Source of the DNA: Blastocatellia bacterium AA13
GTDB taxonomy: Bacteria > Acidobacteriota > Blastocatellia > UBA7656
NCBI GenBank assembly: GCA_003222245.1
Contig: QHVH01000008.1
Span: 225,679-289,678, forward strand
Direction of reading: 5' to 3'
Length of the DNA: 64,000 nucleotides
Numbering within the stretch: the stretch's first letter is position 1; every line of letters begins with the position of its first letter. Shown here in pieces: positions 8,988 through 18,105 of the stretch. Under the pieces are notes generated by a model. The model made no database searches and was not told where the DNA came from. It worked only from the letters and a program-made list of their open reading frames with translations. The translations under genes and the position numbers were made by a program.

Positions 8988-9830
8988 GTGTTGCGGAAAA
9001 TAGATGAGCTGCCAGTGGTGCTGACAAGCTTCGCGTACCGAAGCGAGTACTTTCCCGAGCTTGACGGCATGCTGGCGACGATAAAGGAGCATCACCCGGA
9101 GTGGGGCATCATCGCGGGAAAGGGTCCGGTTCCCGGCGCCGCACTGCCGACACTCGAAGTTGTATCTCTGGCCGGCAACCTCCATTGGGCGCTGCCGGTT
9201 CCATTGAACCTTGATGGAAGCGAAGATGACTGGCGCAAAGTTACAAGGATGAAGGCGTGGTGGATGTCACGGGTATGGCATCACCTAGCTGCATTGGAAG
9301 AAAGCGAACCGCGGCGCGTGATTTGGCTCGATGCCGATGCAAGGCTAAACGGCAAGCTCGATATCGAGCTCGAGCCAGAGCGCGAGACAATCGCCGCGCC
9401 TCGCGATCTCGATCCCGACTATCCCGATCTCGACATCATTTGCAGCGGGTTGCTGTTCGTTCAGGGCGCGGCAGGGGGGCCTGTCGAGCGAATTCTCGAT
9501 CGGTGGTCGAGCGCCTGCCTTGCGCAGATTCAGGATCTGCGGCCTCCCACGGTTCCCTGGCTTGATGGAGACCAGGAAGTGCTGAATGAAGTAATAGCCG
9601 ATCTGTCCGATCTGAAGGATGAATACAAGCTGCTCAAGTTGGAACACGACAAGTACGCCGCTTATGCCAATCGGGATGGCACCACGCTGCCTGGCGCGCT
9701 GGTCGATCAGTGGCAGATGAGCCGAAAGATGAAATTTCCGGAATGCCGCGAGCGTGACTGGCCTCCACCGGAGGAGGCCCGTCGCCGAGCCGACAGAGAA
9801 AAACGAAATTATGGAGTGAGCGTCGAATAG
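8988..9830 (+). CDS. GT-A-like glycosyltransferase (copy 1)
   Basis: A 280-residue soluble protein. The GTG at 8988 is chosen over the upstream in-frame TTG at 8943 because GGAG lies 7 nt before it and because the protein then begins like its paralogue (KIDELPVVLTSFAY versus RIDKLPVVLTSFAY). VIWLDADARLNG supplies a DxD-type nucleotide-sugar/metal motif near residue 110; CSGLLFVQG and DGDQEVLNE match the late conserved blocks of nucleotide-diphospho-sugar transferases of the PF03407/GT77 type. Donor and acceptor are unknown. It sits between the methyltransferase-like copy 1 and the dehydratase, suggesting that it uses the sugar made by the neighbours. Confidence 0.75.
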   Translation: MLRKIDELPVVLTSFAYRSEYFPELDGMLATIKEHHPEWGIIAGKGPVPGAALPTLEVVSLAGNLHWALPVPLNLDGSEDDWRKVTRMKAWWMSRVWHHLAALEESEPRRVIWLDADARLNGKLDIELEPERETIAAPRDLDPDYPDLDIICSGLLFVQGAAGGPVERILDRWSSACLAQIQDLRPPTVPWLDGDQEVLNEVIADLSDLKDEYKLLKLEHDKYAAYANRDGTTLPGALVDQWQMSRKMKFPECRERDWPPPEEARRRADREKRNYGVSVE

Positions 9831-9839
9831 GAGGGCCGT

Positions 9840-10748
9840 ATGAACCAACTTACTGGCAATGTTCTGATCACCGGTGGTTCAGGAACGCTGGGGAATGCGA
9901 TCGTGCGCACCGCGAAGGCCGAGCGATGGGATTGCTCCTTTACGATCTTTAGCCGTTCGGAGCTTCGACAGGCCCAAATGCGAATGAGCCATTCCGATTG
10001 CCGATATATTCTGGGCGACGTCAGGGATGAGGATCGGCTCGCTTCGGCAATTTGCGGTCACGATCTGGTCATACACGCTGCGGCGATGAAGCGAGTGCCC
10101 GAGTGCGAGCTTTACCCGGAGGAGTGTTTCCAGACCAACTTCATAGGAAGCTCCAACGTCATTCACGCGTGCATAAGGCACGGTATCAAGAAATGCATTG
10201 GAATCAGCACGGACAAAGCGGTCAGGGCAGTTACCGCATACGGAGCTTCAAAGCTGGCAATGGAAAAGCTTTTTCTTGCACAGGCTTCGCAGCCCTGCGC
10301 CTTCACGATCGTTAGATATGGAAACGTCGTCGCGTCAAACGGAAGCGTAGTCCCCCTATGGCGCAAACAGACGGAAGCGGGACGGCCCATCGAGATAACA
10401 GACAGGAGATGCACGCGGTTTTGGATGGCGCCTAGCGACGCCGTGGCGTTGATTGCTCGAGCAATAAACGCGTCCGACAGCCCCATCATTGTTCCTAAAA
10501 TGGGGGCGCTTTCGCTCGTTGAAATGGCGGAGATGATTGCTCCGGGCGCGCAGGTCAAAGAGGTCGGGCTGAGGTCCTGCGAAAAACTTCACGAAGATCT
10601 GGTTCATACCGACGAGCCCGCCGTCGATCAGGACGGCCATTTTATCATCGGTAGAGGTCGAACCGGCTCCTCCTATACCAGCGAAATGGCGTTTCGTCTA
10701 AATCGAAAACAGTTTCTGGGAATGCTCGACGAAGCGGAGAACTACTGA
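9840..10748 (+). CDS. UDP-N-acetylhexosamine 4,6-dehydratase-like SDR (CapD/PseB family)
   Basis: A 302-residue extended SDR of the polysaccharide-biosynthesis CapD/PseB/FnlA group. NAD is bound by TGGSGTLGNA (residues about 11-20). HAAAMKRVPECE is the family's hallmark after strand 4, and STDKAV with YGASK gives the catalytic Ser/Asp-Lys and Tyr-Lys residues. The soluble length (about 300) matches PseB rather than the membrane-anchored CapD. Family members dehydrate or epimerise UDP-GlcNAc to start synthesis of deoxy-amino sugars. It lies exactly between the two GT-like copies, the centre of a mirror-image gene block. Product sugar not determinable. Confidence 0.88.
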   Translation: MNQLTGNVLITGGSGTLGNAIVRTAKAERWDCSFTIFSRSELRQAQMRMSHSDCRYILGDVRDEDRLASAICGHDLVIHAAAMKRVPECELYPEECFQTNFIGSSNVIHACIRHGIKKCIGISTDKAVRAVTAYGASKLAMEKLFLAQASQPCAFTIVRYGNVVASNGSVVPLWRKQTEAGRPIEITDRRCTRFWMAPSDAVALIARAINASDSPIIVPKMGALSLVEMAEMIAPGAQVKEVGLRSCEKLHEDLVHTDEPAVDQDGHFIIGRGRTGSSYTSEMAFRLNRKQFLGMLDEAENY

Positions 10749-10759
10749 GAGGAGAAGCG

Positions 10760-11599
10760 ATGACCGAGCGAATAGATAAGCTGCCTGTTGTTCTCACGAG
10801 CTTCGCTTACAGAGAGGAATATTTTCGGGAGTTGGACGGATTGCTGACCACGGTAAGAGAGCACCATCCCGACTGGCTTATTGTCGCCGGAAGAGGTCCC
10901 GTGTCGGGGCTGCCGCCGGGAAGCATGGAGGTAGAGTCTCCGTGGGGTACGCATCGATGGACGCCGCCGGTCGCGCTTGATGTAAACGACTTTGAAACGG
11001 CTTTCTTCAATATAGTGAGCCTGAAGCCGTGGTGGATATCTCAAGTGTGGCGGATGTGTTCTCTGCCCGATGACGGCCGGCTTAAGCGGGTTTTGTGGTC
11101 GGATGCCGACAACAGGTTCAACGGACCGCTGGATATAGAGCTTCAACCCGACTCGGAACTGGTATCAGGGTGCTGGTCACAAAATCGCGAAATGATTTGC
11201 GGAGGACTGCTTCTATTTCAGGGGAAATCCGACGGCACGATCCACAGGCTCATAGACGAGTGGTCTCAGGACTGCCTTGGTTACACTGTGACTCCACCGC
11301 CCGTGGGCAAGGAAAACCATCCTGAAGATCAAGAACGGCTCACCGAATTGCTCGGGGCCTTTCCGTATCGCGGTGGTGAAATCGAGGTGCTCAAGCTGGA
11401 TATAAACAAATATCTCTGCTGTCCGACAGACGGAGACAAGATCGAGAGGCGAGGGCTCGTCGAAAGCTGGTATATGAGCGCCCGGATGCAACGGCCGGAA
11501 AATCGCAATCGGAACTGGCCTCCCCCCGAAGAGTATAGACGGCATGCGATGATAGGAGATTCAATTCCAGACGCAAATTGGGATCCGTATGAGAGCTAA
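10760..11599 (+). CDS. GT-A-like glycosyltransferase (copy 2)
   Basis: A 279-residue paralogue of the protein at 8988-9830. It keeps LPVVLTSFAY at the N-terminus, KPWWISQVW, the metal/nucleotide-sugar motif VLWSDADNRFNG, CGGLLLFQG, PEDQERLTE and the C-terminal WPPPEEYRRHA. The two copies diverge substantially between these blocks, so they probably use different sugars or acceptors. Good GAGGAGAAG ribosome-binding site before the ATG. Order here is GT-like then methyltransferase-like, the reverse of copy 1. Confidence 0.75.
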   Translation: MTERIDKLPVVLTSFAYREEYFRELDGLLTTVREHHPDWLIVAGRGPVSGLPPGSMEVESPWGTHRWTPPVALDVNDFETAFFNIVSLKPWWISQVWRMCSLPDDGRLKRVLWSDADNRFNGPLDIELQPDSELVSGCWSQNREMICGGLLLFQGKSDGTIHRLIDEWSQDCLGYTVTPPPVGKENHPEDQERLTELLGAFPYRGGEIEVLKLDINKYLCCPTDGDKIERRGLVESWYMSARMQRPENRNRNWPPPEEYRRHAMIGDSIPDANWDPYES

Positions 11600-11667
11600 T
11601 CAAAATTTGTTTTTGAGGGCTCTTGAATCTCAGTGCGTCTCAGGGCGTTAGTGTAAGAGAGTGACGC

Positions 11668-12246
11668 ATGGAGCTCTGCACTTTCAAAAAAGCGTGGCCC
11701 CTGACCGTAGATTGCTGTCCGTGTGATGTGCATTTTATCCAATACCTCGAGGAAAGAAATCTCGTCGGCAAGTCGATCTTCCATTTCGGTACTGGAGAAC
11801 ATCATCTGGTCGGCAAGAACAACTATGAGCGAGGAAATCCCAACGAGGTTCTGGCTTTGACTGCCTGCCGCGAAGAACACGACATCTATATAGACTACAT
11901 CGTCAGGAATCCGCTTGCGGCAAATTATTACAAGGTTCTGTTCGGAGACATACACACTCTGAGCCCCCGGTTGCTCCCCGCGTTCGACCTTGTGACCCTG
12001 TTTCACTTATGCGAGACCTGGGATGAACAGGTAGCGGAATATGCACGATTGGACGGCGCGGAAATCGTCTCGCTATTTTTGTCTAAGCTTAATCCCGGAG
12101 GAAGAATTTTCTTTTTTCCTCAGTCCCACGGCTATTCAGGAGACAACACGGATGCGGGGGACATCGTCAGGAACTTCCTGTCGAACAATGAAATGGCGGT
12201 TGAGGAAGAGTACGAGAGCTTGCTGATATGCAGGACTCCATTTTGA
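11668..12246 (+). CDS. Small methyltransferase-like protein (copy 2)
   Basis: A 192-residue paralogue of the 8398-8961 product, sharing GKSIFHFGTGEHH, NNYERGNPNEV, REEHDIYIDYI, YYKVLFGDIHTLSPRLLP, FDLVTLFHLCE and LSKLNPGGRIFF. The glycine-rich first motif and the acidic strand-4 motif suggest a compact class I methyltransferase-like fold, but catalysis is unproven. A gap of 68 nt separates it from the GT-like copy 2, longer than most spacings in the train. It precedes the ABC exporter genes. Confidence 0.7.
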   Translation: MELCTFKKAWPLTVDCCPCDVHFIQYLEERNLVGKSIFHFGTGEHHLVGKNNYERGNPNEVLALTACREEHDIYIDYIVRNPLAANYYKVLFGDIHTLSPRLLPAFDLVTLFHLCETWDEQVAEYARLDGAEIVSLFLSKLNPGGRIFFFPQSHGYSGDNTDAGDIVRNFLSNNEMAVEEEYESLLICRTPF

Positions 12247-12387
12247 TTCGCGGCGCGCCGAAGCGATCCGACATCCGAATCGTGCGGCCGTTTTCCGCAA
12301 GCTGGGTTCCCATCGAAAGTCGCACAATCTCACGTGATGAAAGCGTTCCGAAGCGAAGTGAATCGTTCAATCGACGCGGAAGACGTT

Positions 12388-14133
12388 ATGACGGACATCG
12401 AGCGGTTGTGGCAATACATTCGGCCAAACAGGGCGAAGATCGGTGTGTGTGTGTTGTTGAGCCTGGCCGGCAGCGCCTTGACGGCGATAGCTCCGATCGT
12501 AATGCAAAGGGCCGTCGATGATCTGATTCGGCAGACCACAAAAACGGTGCTCGTAAGATATGCCGCGGTCATAGTCGGTATCGCTCTTATTCAGGGAGCC
12601 GTGCTCTTTATCAGAGAGCGGTTGTTTCAGAGAGCCTCATATCAAATCGAACATGATCTGCGGAAAGATTTCTACCGGGGGCTTCAGAGGCAGCCGATGG
12701 AGTTTTTTCAAACCCACAAGATCGGCGATCTGATTGCGCGAGCGACTAACGACTTAACGGCGGTCATCGCGAGTATAGGCCCGGTCTTCAGGTCGACGGT
12801 AAGCGCTCTATTCGTCCTGGCAGTGATCGTTCCGCTGATGATTTCTTTGAGCGGATGGCTGACGCTGTTTTCGTTCGCGTCCACGCCGCTTCTGGCGCTC
12901 AATTCGCAGTTATATGCAAAGCGGCTTCGGGAGAGTTTCGACAAGGTGCAGGAGTTTTTCGGACGAGTCTCCAGCCGCGCTCGAGAATCATTCGCGGCCG
13001 TTCGCACCATCAGGGCCTATACGCAGGAGCCGGCCGAAATCGAAAGCTTCAGATCTTTGAATCGCGAATATGTCGGACACAGTCTGAAATTGATTCGTCT
13101 ACTGGCCGTTCTGCATCCGCTGTTCGAGTTTTTGACCGGGCTCAGTTTTCTGTGCGTGCTCTGGTACGGTGGCGACCTGGTGATAGAAAAAAGACTGTCG
13201 ATCGGCCAGTTCGTTGAATTCAGCCTGCTGTGGGGAATTCTGGTCGCGACGATTTCCGACGTAGGATGGGCTGTTGGCGCGCTTCAGCGAGTAAAGGCTT
13301 CGATGCGCCGAATCAACTCGATAATGTCGATTGAGCCGGCTATCACCGACGCAGGCGAGCCCGTGAATGTTCGAGAGATTCGCGGTGAAATCGAGTTTCG
13401 CGATCTCACTTTTCGATATGAGAAAAGCTCCAATCCGGCTTTGTCCGGCATAACGCTGCGAATTCGACGCGGACAGACTGTTGCCTTTGTCGGTCCGGTA
13501 GGATCGGGAAAATCGACGCTGTTGAATCTGGTTCCGAGGCTGCTCGATGCGGAGCCGTATGAACTCCTCCTTGATGGCGTTCCCATAAATGAAATCCCTA
13601 TTCGGGTCTTGCGCTCCTCGATCGGCTATGTCGGACAGGAAACAATCCTGTTGAGCGGCAGCGTTGCCGGCAACATTGCGTTTGGGACCAAACGAGCTTC
13701 TCTACAAGCGATCGAGAGAGCTGCCTCCCAGGCTGCGATTGCGGAAGACATTGCCGACTTTCCAGCCGGCTACGAAACAAGCATTGGAGAGCGCGGGAGC
13801 AGTTTGTCCGGAGGCCAGAAGCAGCGCCTGGCGATAGCGCGCGCTCTTATTCGGGAACCGAGGATTCTAATTCTCGACAATGCGCTTTCAGCGGTGGACG
13901 GATTTACCGAAGAGGCGATACTAAAGTCGCTGCGCGAGGTTATGCGCAACAAGACCTGCCTCATAGCGTCTCATAGACTGCGCACCGTAAAAGAGGCTGA
14001 CGTGATCGTGGTCCTCGATGAGGGCCGAATCGTAGAGCAGGGAACCCACGGTGAACTACTCGAGTCCGGAGGAGCCTACGCCGATATGTATGAAAGGCAA
14101 TTGCTGGAGGAGGAGCTGACGGCCGATTGGTAG
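12388..14133 (+). CDS. ABC exporter half-transporter with degenerate catalytic site
   Basis: A 581-residue type IV (MsbA-like) half-transporter: six membrane helices in the first 310 residues, then an ATPase domain. The ATG at 12388 is preferred (GGAAG upstream; GTG/ATG at 12334/12337 would add 18 residues). Walker A is GPVGSGKS (about 369-376), Q-loop YVGQET, signature LSGGQKQR (about 472), Walker B ILILDNALSAVD (about 493-504). The glutamate expected after the Walker B aspartate is asparagine, so this subunit carries a degenerate ATP site, as one partner does in heterodimeric exporters such as BmrCD or TM287/288. The next gene encodes a canonical partner. Probably exports or flips the product of the cluster. 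Confidence 0.93.
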   Translation: MTDIERLWQYIRPNRAKIGVCVLLSLAGSALTAIAPIVMQRAVDDLIRQTTKTVLVRYAAVIVGIALIQGAVLFIRERLFQRASYQIEHDLRKDFYRGLQRQPMEFFQTHKIGDLIARATNDLTAVIASIGPVFRSTVSALFVLAVIVPLMISLSGWLTLFSFASTPLLALNSQLYAKRLRESFDKVQEFFGRVSSRARESFAAVRTIRAYTQEPAEIESFRSLNREYVGHSLKLIRLLAVLHPLFEFLTGLSFLCVLWYGGDLVIEKRLSIGQFVEFSLLWGILVATISDVGWAVGALQRVKASMRRINSIMSIEPAITDAGEPVNVREIRGEIEFRDLTFRYEKSSNPALSGITLRIRRGQTVAFVGPVGSGKSTLLNLVPRLLDAEPYELLLDGVPINEIPIRVLRSSIGYVGQETILLSGSVAGNIAFGTKRASLQAIERAASQAAIAEDIADFPAGYETSIGERGSSLSGGQKQRLAIARALIREPRILILDNALSAVDGFTEEAILKSLREVMRNKTCLIASHRLRTVKEADVIVVLDEGRIVEQGTHGELLESGGAYADMYERQLLEEELTADW

Positions 14134-14187
14134 CCGGTTCCGGCATTACGTTGAGCCCTTCGGAACGCCAGAGTTCGGTTGTAGACC

Positions 14188-16071
14188 ATGTCTGACTTGC
14201 ACGAGGAAGATGCAACCGTAACCGTACAGCCCGATTTGCAACTGTTCAGGAGGTTGCTCGGCTACATATGGCCGCATAAATGGCATGCGATTCTCGCGGT
14301 CGTTCTTTCAAGTTTAAGCGCGCCGTTGGTCTTGGCCGCGCCTCCGTTGACCAAGGCGGCCGTAGATTTGTTCATCGCACCTGATTCATCCATACAGCCG
14401 GCCGGGTTAGATCTTCTCTTAAAGATGGGAGCCGAGTCGGTCGGTCTCGGCGAAACAAGACATCAGGGAATACTCTTCATCGCGATTGTCTTTCTGGCGG
14501 CTACGGCCGGCGCGTTCTTGCTTCGATACTTTGAAATACGTGTCATAGGTCGCATGGGTCAGCGGATATTGTTTGACCTGAGAGACAGCATCTTCTCAAA
14601 AGCGCAATACCTTCCAATCAGTGTTTATGACCGCGTCTCTACCGGACGATTAATGACGCGACTGACGGCGGATGTCGACTCGCTCAACGAACTGCTGACA
14701 TCGGGAGTCGTCGGAGCGATCGGCAACCTGATGATGATCTTCTATGTCGTGGCGTGGATGCTGTGGGTGAACTGGCGCCTGGCCGCGGTGTCGTTGGCGA
14801 TACTGCCGCTGCTTATTTTGCTGGCGATATGGTTCCGGTTAGGTGCGAGACCCCGCTTTGGAGCGGTCCGAGCCGGCATCGCGAATATCAATTCTTTCCT
14901 GTCGGAGCGCCTGACTGGTGTCCAGATAATTCAATTGTTCAACCGCGAAGAAGAAGAGGCCGAGCGATTCGACCAGATAAACGATCGGTACCTGCAGGCC
15001 AACTTTGGAACGGTTGTATATACGGCAGGGTTCCATCCCCTGGTGGAGATCATTCAGGCGGTCGGCGTGGCGTTGATTATTCTGTTTGGCGGCGGCCAGG
15101 CTATAAGAGGCGTCGTGAGCATAGGGACCGTCATCGCCTTCGTTCAGCTTACCCGGGCCTTCTACGAGCCCATTTCTGAGATCAGCGAGAAATACAACGC
15201 ACTGCAAGCGGCGCTTGCATCCGCTGAACGCATCTTTCGCTTACTGGACAGCTCGGCGCCGGCGGTCGCGGCGAGGAGTGAGGTAAAGAGAATAGACGCG
15301 GCGCGCGGACGCATTGAATTCCGCAACGTGTGGTTCGCCTACGACGAAGGCGAGTGGGTGCTGAAGAATGTCTCGTTCATTATCGAAGCCGGCGACAGGG
15401 TAGCATTCGTCGGCCATACCGGCGCGGGCAAGACAACGATTACGAACCTGCTGCTTAGATTTTATGAAGTGCAGCGCGGTCAAATACTGCTCGACGACAT
15501 CGATATCGGAGACATCGATCTACAAGAGCTCAGATCCAGCTTCAGCATCGTTTTGCAGGACGTCTTTCTCTTTTCGACGGATATGACTTCGAATATAAGA
15601 CTTGGAAATGAGGGCATCACCGACGAGATGGTCGAGTCAGCCGCGCGCGAGGTTCACGCCGGCGCGTTTATATCCCGGCTGCAGCACGGTTATAGAACCG
15701 AGCTTCACGAGCGCGGATCACAACTATCCGGCGGCCAGAGACAGTTGATTGGGTTCAGCCGCGCGCTTGCGTTTAACCGGCCTGTGCTTATTCTCGACGA
15801 AGCCACGAGCTCGGTAGACCCCGAAACGGAGATGCTGATTCACAACGCTATTGAAAGACTGATGGCGGGCAGGACTTCGCTGATAATCGCGCATCGACTC
15901 TCCACCATCCGGTCCGTTGATAGAATCATAGTGATGCACAAAGGCGAAATATGCGAAGAAGGAGATCACGACAGCCTGATCGCTCTTCGGGGCATCTACT
16001 GGAGGCTTTGCCAGTTGCAATTTGAACGCCGCCTAAAACGAAGCGCGGCCGACATCGGAGCGTGTGACTGA
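14188..16071 (+). CDS. ABC exporter half-transporter, canonical ATPase partner
   Basis: A 627-residue MsbA-like half-transporter with six membrane helices (about 25-330) and an ATPase domain holding Walker A GHTGAGKT (about 408), Q-loop IVLQDVFLF, signature LSGGQRQ (about 513), Walker B VLILDEATSSVD with the catalytic glutamate, and switch IAHRLST. A roughly 40-residue insertion between the first two helices (DSSIQPAGLDLLLKMG region) may be periplasmic. It follows the degenerate subunit by 54 nt, and the two most likely form a heterodimer with one active ATP site. Substrate (lipid-linked glycan, glycolipid or small glycoconjugate) is inferred from context. Confidence 0.94.
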   Translation: MSDLHEEDATVTVQPDLQLFRRLLGYIWPHKWHAILAVVLSSLSAPLVLAAPPLTKAAVDLFIAPDSSIQPAGLDLLLKMGAESVGLGETRHQGILFIAIVFLAATAGAFLLRYFEIRVIGRMGQRILFDLRDSIFSKAQYLPISVYDRVSTGRLMTRLTADVDSLNELLTSGVVGAIGNLMMIFYVVAWMLWVNWRLAAVSLAILPLLILLAIWFRLGARPRFGAVRAGIANINSFLSERLTGVQIIQLFNREEEEAERFDQINDRYLQANFGTVVYTAGFHPLVEIIQAVGVALIILFGGGQAIRGVVSIGTVIAFVQLTRAFYEPISEISEKYNALQAALASAERIFRLLDSSAPAVAARSEVKRIDAARGRIEFRNVWFAYDEGEWVLKNVSFIIEAGDRVAFVGHTGAGKTTITNLLLRFYEVQRGQILLDDIDIGDIDLQELRSSFSIVLQDVFLFSTDMTSNIRLGNEGITDEMVESAAREVHAGAFISRLQHGYRTELHERGSQLSGGQRQLIGFSRALAFNRPVLILDEATSSVDPETEMLIHNAIERLMAGRTSLIIAHRLSTIRSVDRIIVMHKGEICEEGDHDSLIALRGIYWRLCQLQFERRLKRSAADIGACD

Positions 16072-16090
16072 TTAATTCAGGGGTCTATGA

Positions 16091-17158
16091 ATGAGCACAG
16101 CCAACACCGGCGACTCATTTTGCTATGAAACATTGACCGATCCGTCCGAGATCGCTTCAATCGGCGACTACTGGGATCGATTACTCAATGGCTCGCGAGC
16201 CAATCGTGCGTTCAATTGTTCGAAGTGGTTTTTGGCTGCAATCGCTCTTTATCCTGAGCTGAGCCCGCTTGTCCTGATCGCGCGACGCGGCGCCACGCTA
16301 TCGGGCGTTTTTCCTCTGGTCGTCGATTCTCGAGAGGGAACCGCCCGTTTTCAGGGAGCGTGGAGCGCCTATCCGGACATTCTCGCTGATGCCGATGATT
16401 GCGAGATCTCGCGCGGATTGCTCAACTACGCTCTTTCGAGCAAGCGATCTTATGAGAAGTTGCTGCTAAGGCGCATCCGGCCCGATTCCAACTGCATTCG
16501 CGCGGCAAGGGCGCTCGGTCTTATTGGCGAGGATGATCCGCCATTTTTACCTCGGAGCATCGAGGCATGTTATTACGCGAGCCTCGAGCAGGGCTACGAG
16601 CACTACATGAATACGCGGAGCAGGAACCTGCGTCACAACATGACCAGGGTTCAGAACAAGGCATCGAGAGAAGGCGTGGCTGCTACTGAACTCACCCCTG
16701 GCGAGATCGATCCTTCGACATTGCCTGAGCTCTTCATGTCGCTCCATTTCAGCAGGTTCGGTGAGCAAACGGTATTGCGGTCGTCTCGCGTGTTTCTCGA
16801 AACCCTGCTCCCGGCGTTATTCGTTGAGCGGAGAATGAGAGCGTTTGCCCTGGTGTTCAATGATAAAACTGTAGGCATACATCTCGCGATGATTGGCGCG
16901 AACAGTCTTATAGGTTGGAACGCCGGCTTCACGGACGAAATTGCGAGCCTGTCTCCGGGCAGGTTGTTGCTTCATGCGGCGATTCGGCAGGCCTGCGCCG
17001 ACGGATTGGCTGAATACGATCTCCGCGAAGGCAGCGAAAGCTATAAGAGCGATTGGCGGACGCATACTCGTAATATTGGCAGCCTCGAGCTGGCGATCGG
17101 AGGCCGCCGACTGATCGTCGGCTCTGGAAGCCTATTCAAAGCCGAGGTGACACGTTGA
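16091..17158 (+). CDS. GNAT-fold acyltransferase, CelD/BioF2-like
   Basis: A 355-residue protein with the two-lobed GNAT fold of the acetyltransferase_6 (CelD/FemAB-like) family. The N-terminal lobe includes SKWFLAAIALYPELSPLVLIARR; the second lobe has SRNLRHNMTRVQNKASREG, the AFALVFNDKTVGIHLAMI beta strands and the typical closing SPGRLLLHAAIRQACADG...YDLREGSESYKSDW. Members add acyl groups to amino sugars or exopolysaccharide units. Starts 20 nt after the ABC gene; the 4-nt overlap with the next gene indicates translational coupling. Acceptor not known. Confidence 0.85.
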   Translation: MSTANTGDSFCYETLTDPSEIASIGDYWDRLLNGSRANRAFNCSKWFLAAIALYPELSPLVLIARRGATLSGVFPLVVDSREGTARFQGAWSAYPDILADADDCEISRGLLNYALSSKRSYEKLLLRRIRPDSNCIRAARALGLIGEDDPPFLPRSIEACYYASLEQGYEHYMNTRSRNLRHNMTRVQNKASREGVAATELTPGEIDPSTLPELFMSLHFSRFGEQTVLRSSRVFLETLLPALFVERRMRAFALVFNDKTVGIHLAMIGANSLIGWNAGFTDEIASLSPGRLLLHAAIRQACADGLAEYDLREGSESYKSDWRTHTRNIGSLELAIGGRRLIVGSGSLFKAEVTR

Positions 17159-17937
17159 GAAACTACGATGCCAACCGAGAATTTTACGAGACACCCGGAG
17201 TGCCCGAGATGTTCGGCTCCGACGCCGGCCTCTTTCCTGCCGAAGAAATGATTCTGACGTACTTGAAAAACGAGCTACGAAATCAGCCGATTCTCGATAT
17301 CGGAGTCGGAGGCGGCAGAACGACACCGCATCTTCTACGCATAAGCGGCGACTACGTGGGCATCGACTACTCTGAAATAATGATCAGGCTTTGCAGGGCG
17401 CGGATGCCGGAAGTCGCTTTCGAGGTCTGCGACGCAAGGGACCTGTCGAGGTTCGAAAGCGACCGCTTTGCCGCCGTGTTTTTTTCATGGAATGGAATTG
17501 ATTCGGTGAGTCCAGAAGATCGCGGCCGAGTTTTGAGAGAAGTAAATCGCGTTCTCAGAAGAGACGGGGCTTTTGTTTTCTCGGCCCACAATCTCGACTG
17601 GTGGAATCGACGCGAGTTGAGGTTGATCCGCCGGCTTTCCCTTTCGCCCAGCCCGATGAAGCTCTATCGTCTCAACAAAGGACCAATCAAAGTGTATGCG
17701 GCTAGTTTGATACGTCGCCTCAAACACAAGTTTCATAACCCTGAACAGGCGATGATACTCGAATACGAGCAATTCATCGTCTTGCCCATTTATTACATTC
17801 GGCAGGAAGAGCAGCTCCGGCAATTATCGGAATTCGGTTTTTCCAAAGTAGTGACGGTCGGGGCCGACGGCCGGCTGTTTGATGAATACAGTCGCGCAAA
17901 CGACTATCTGTTGCACTATGTCGCCCGAAAGGAATGA
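17155..17937 (+). CDS. Class I SAM-dependent methyltransferase
   Basis: A 260-residue methyltransferase. Motif I is ILDIGVGGGRTTPHL (about 45-59), followed by YVGIDYSEIMI (motif II acidic residue), CDARDLS (motif III) and FAAVFFSWNGID (motif IV); VNRVLRRDGAFVFSAHN is the usual strand-5 region. The TTG start is inside the preceding stop (TTGA overlap). As last gene of the train it may O- or N-methylate the cluster's sugar. The C-terminal third is less conserved and probably binds the acceptor. Confidence 0.9.
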   Translation: MRNYDANREFYETPGVPEMFGSDAGLFPAEEMILTYLKNELRNQPILDIGVGGGRTTPHLLRISGDYVGIDYSEIMIRLCRARMPEVAFEVCDARDLSRFESDRFAAVFFSWNGIDSVSPEDRGRVLREVNRVLRRDGAFVFSAHNLDWWNRRELRLIRRLSLSPSPMKLYRLNKGPIKVYAASLIRRLKHKFHNPEQAMILEYEQFIVLPIYYIRQEEQLRQLSEFGFSKVVTVGADGRLFDEYSRANDYLLHYVARKE

Positions 17938-17943
17938 TCGATT

Positions 17944-17976
17944 GCACGCGAAGTGAATCAGCTTAATGTCGCGTGC
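17944..17976 (+). terminator. Stem-loop at end of the glycan gene train
   Basis: A perfect 8-bp inverted repeat, GCACGCGA (17944-17951) and TCGCGTGC (17969-17976), with a 17-nt loop, begins 6 nt after the methyltransferase stop. No T tract follows, so it is not a textbook intrinsic terminator, but its place supports the operon ending here. Confidence 0.45.
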
Positions 17977-18105
17977 CGAAAGAGCCTAGATAAGGGGAAT
18001 CTATAATCGTCACTTGCGATTTGGCGCCTTTTCATTTTGTCCTTACGTCCGCCGCGGCGGCGGAACGCCAATTTCCGCGTCGCGAACCTCTTATCGCTGG
18101 ACGTA

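Noticed and set aside
18049..18064. GC-rich palindromic stretch as a terminator for the glycan train
   Set aside because: No T tract follows on either strand and it is more than 100 nt past the last stop; the stem-loop at 17944 is the better candidate.
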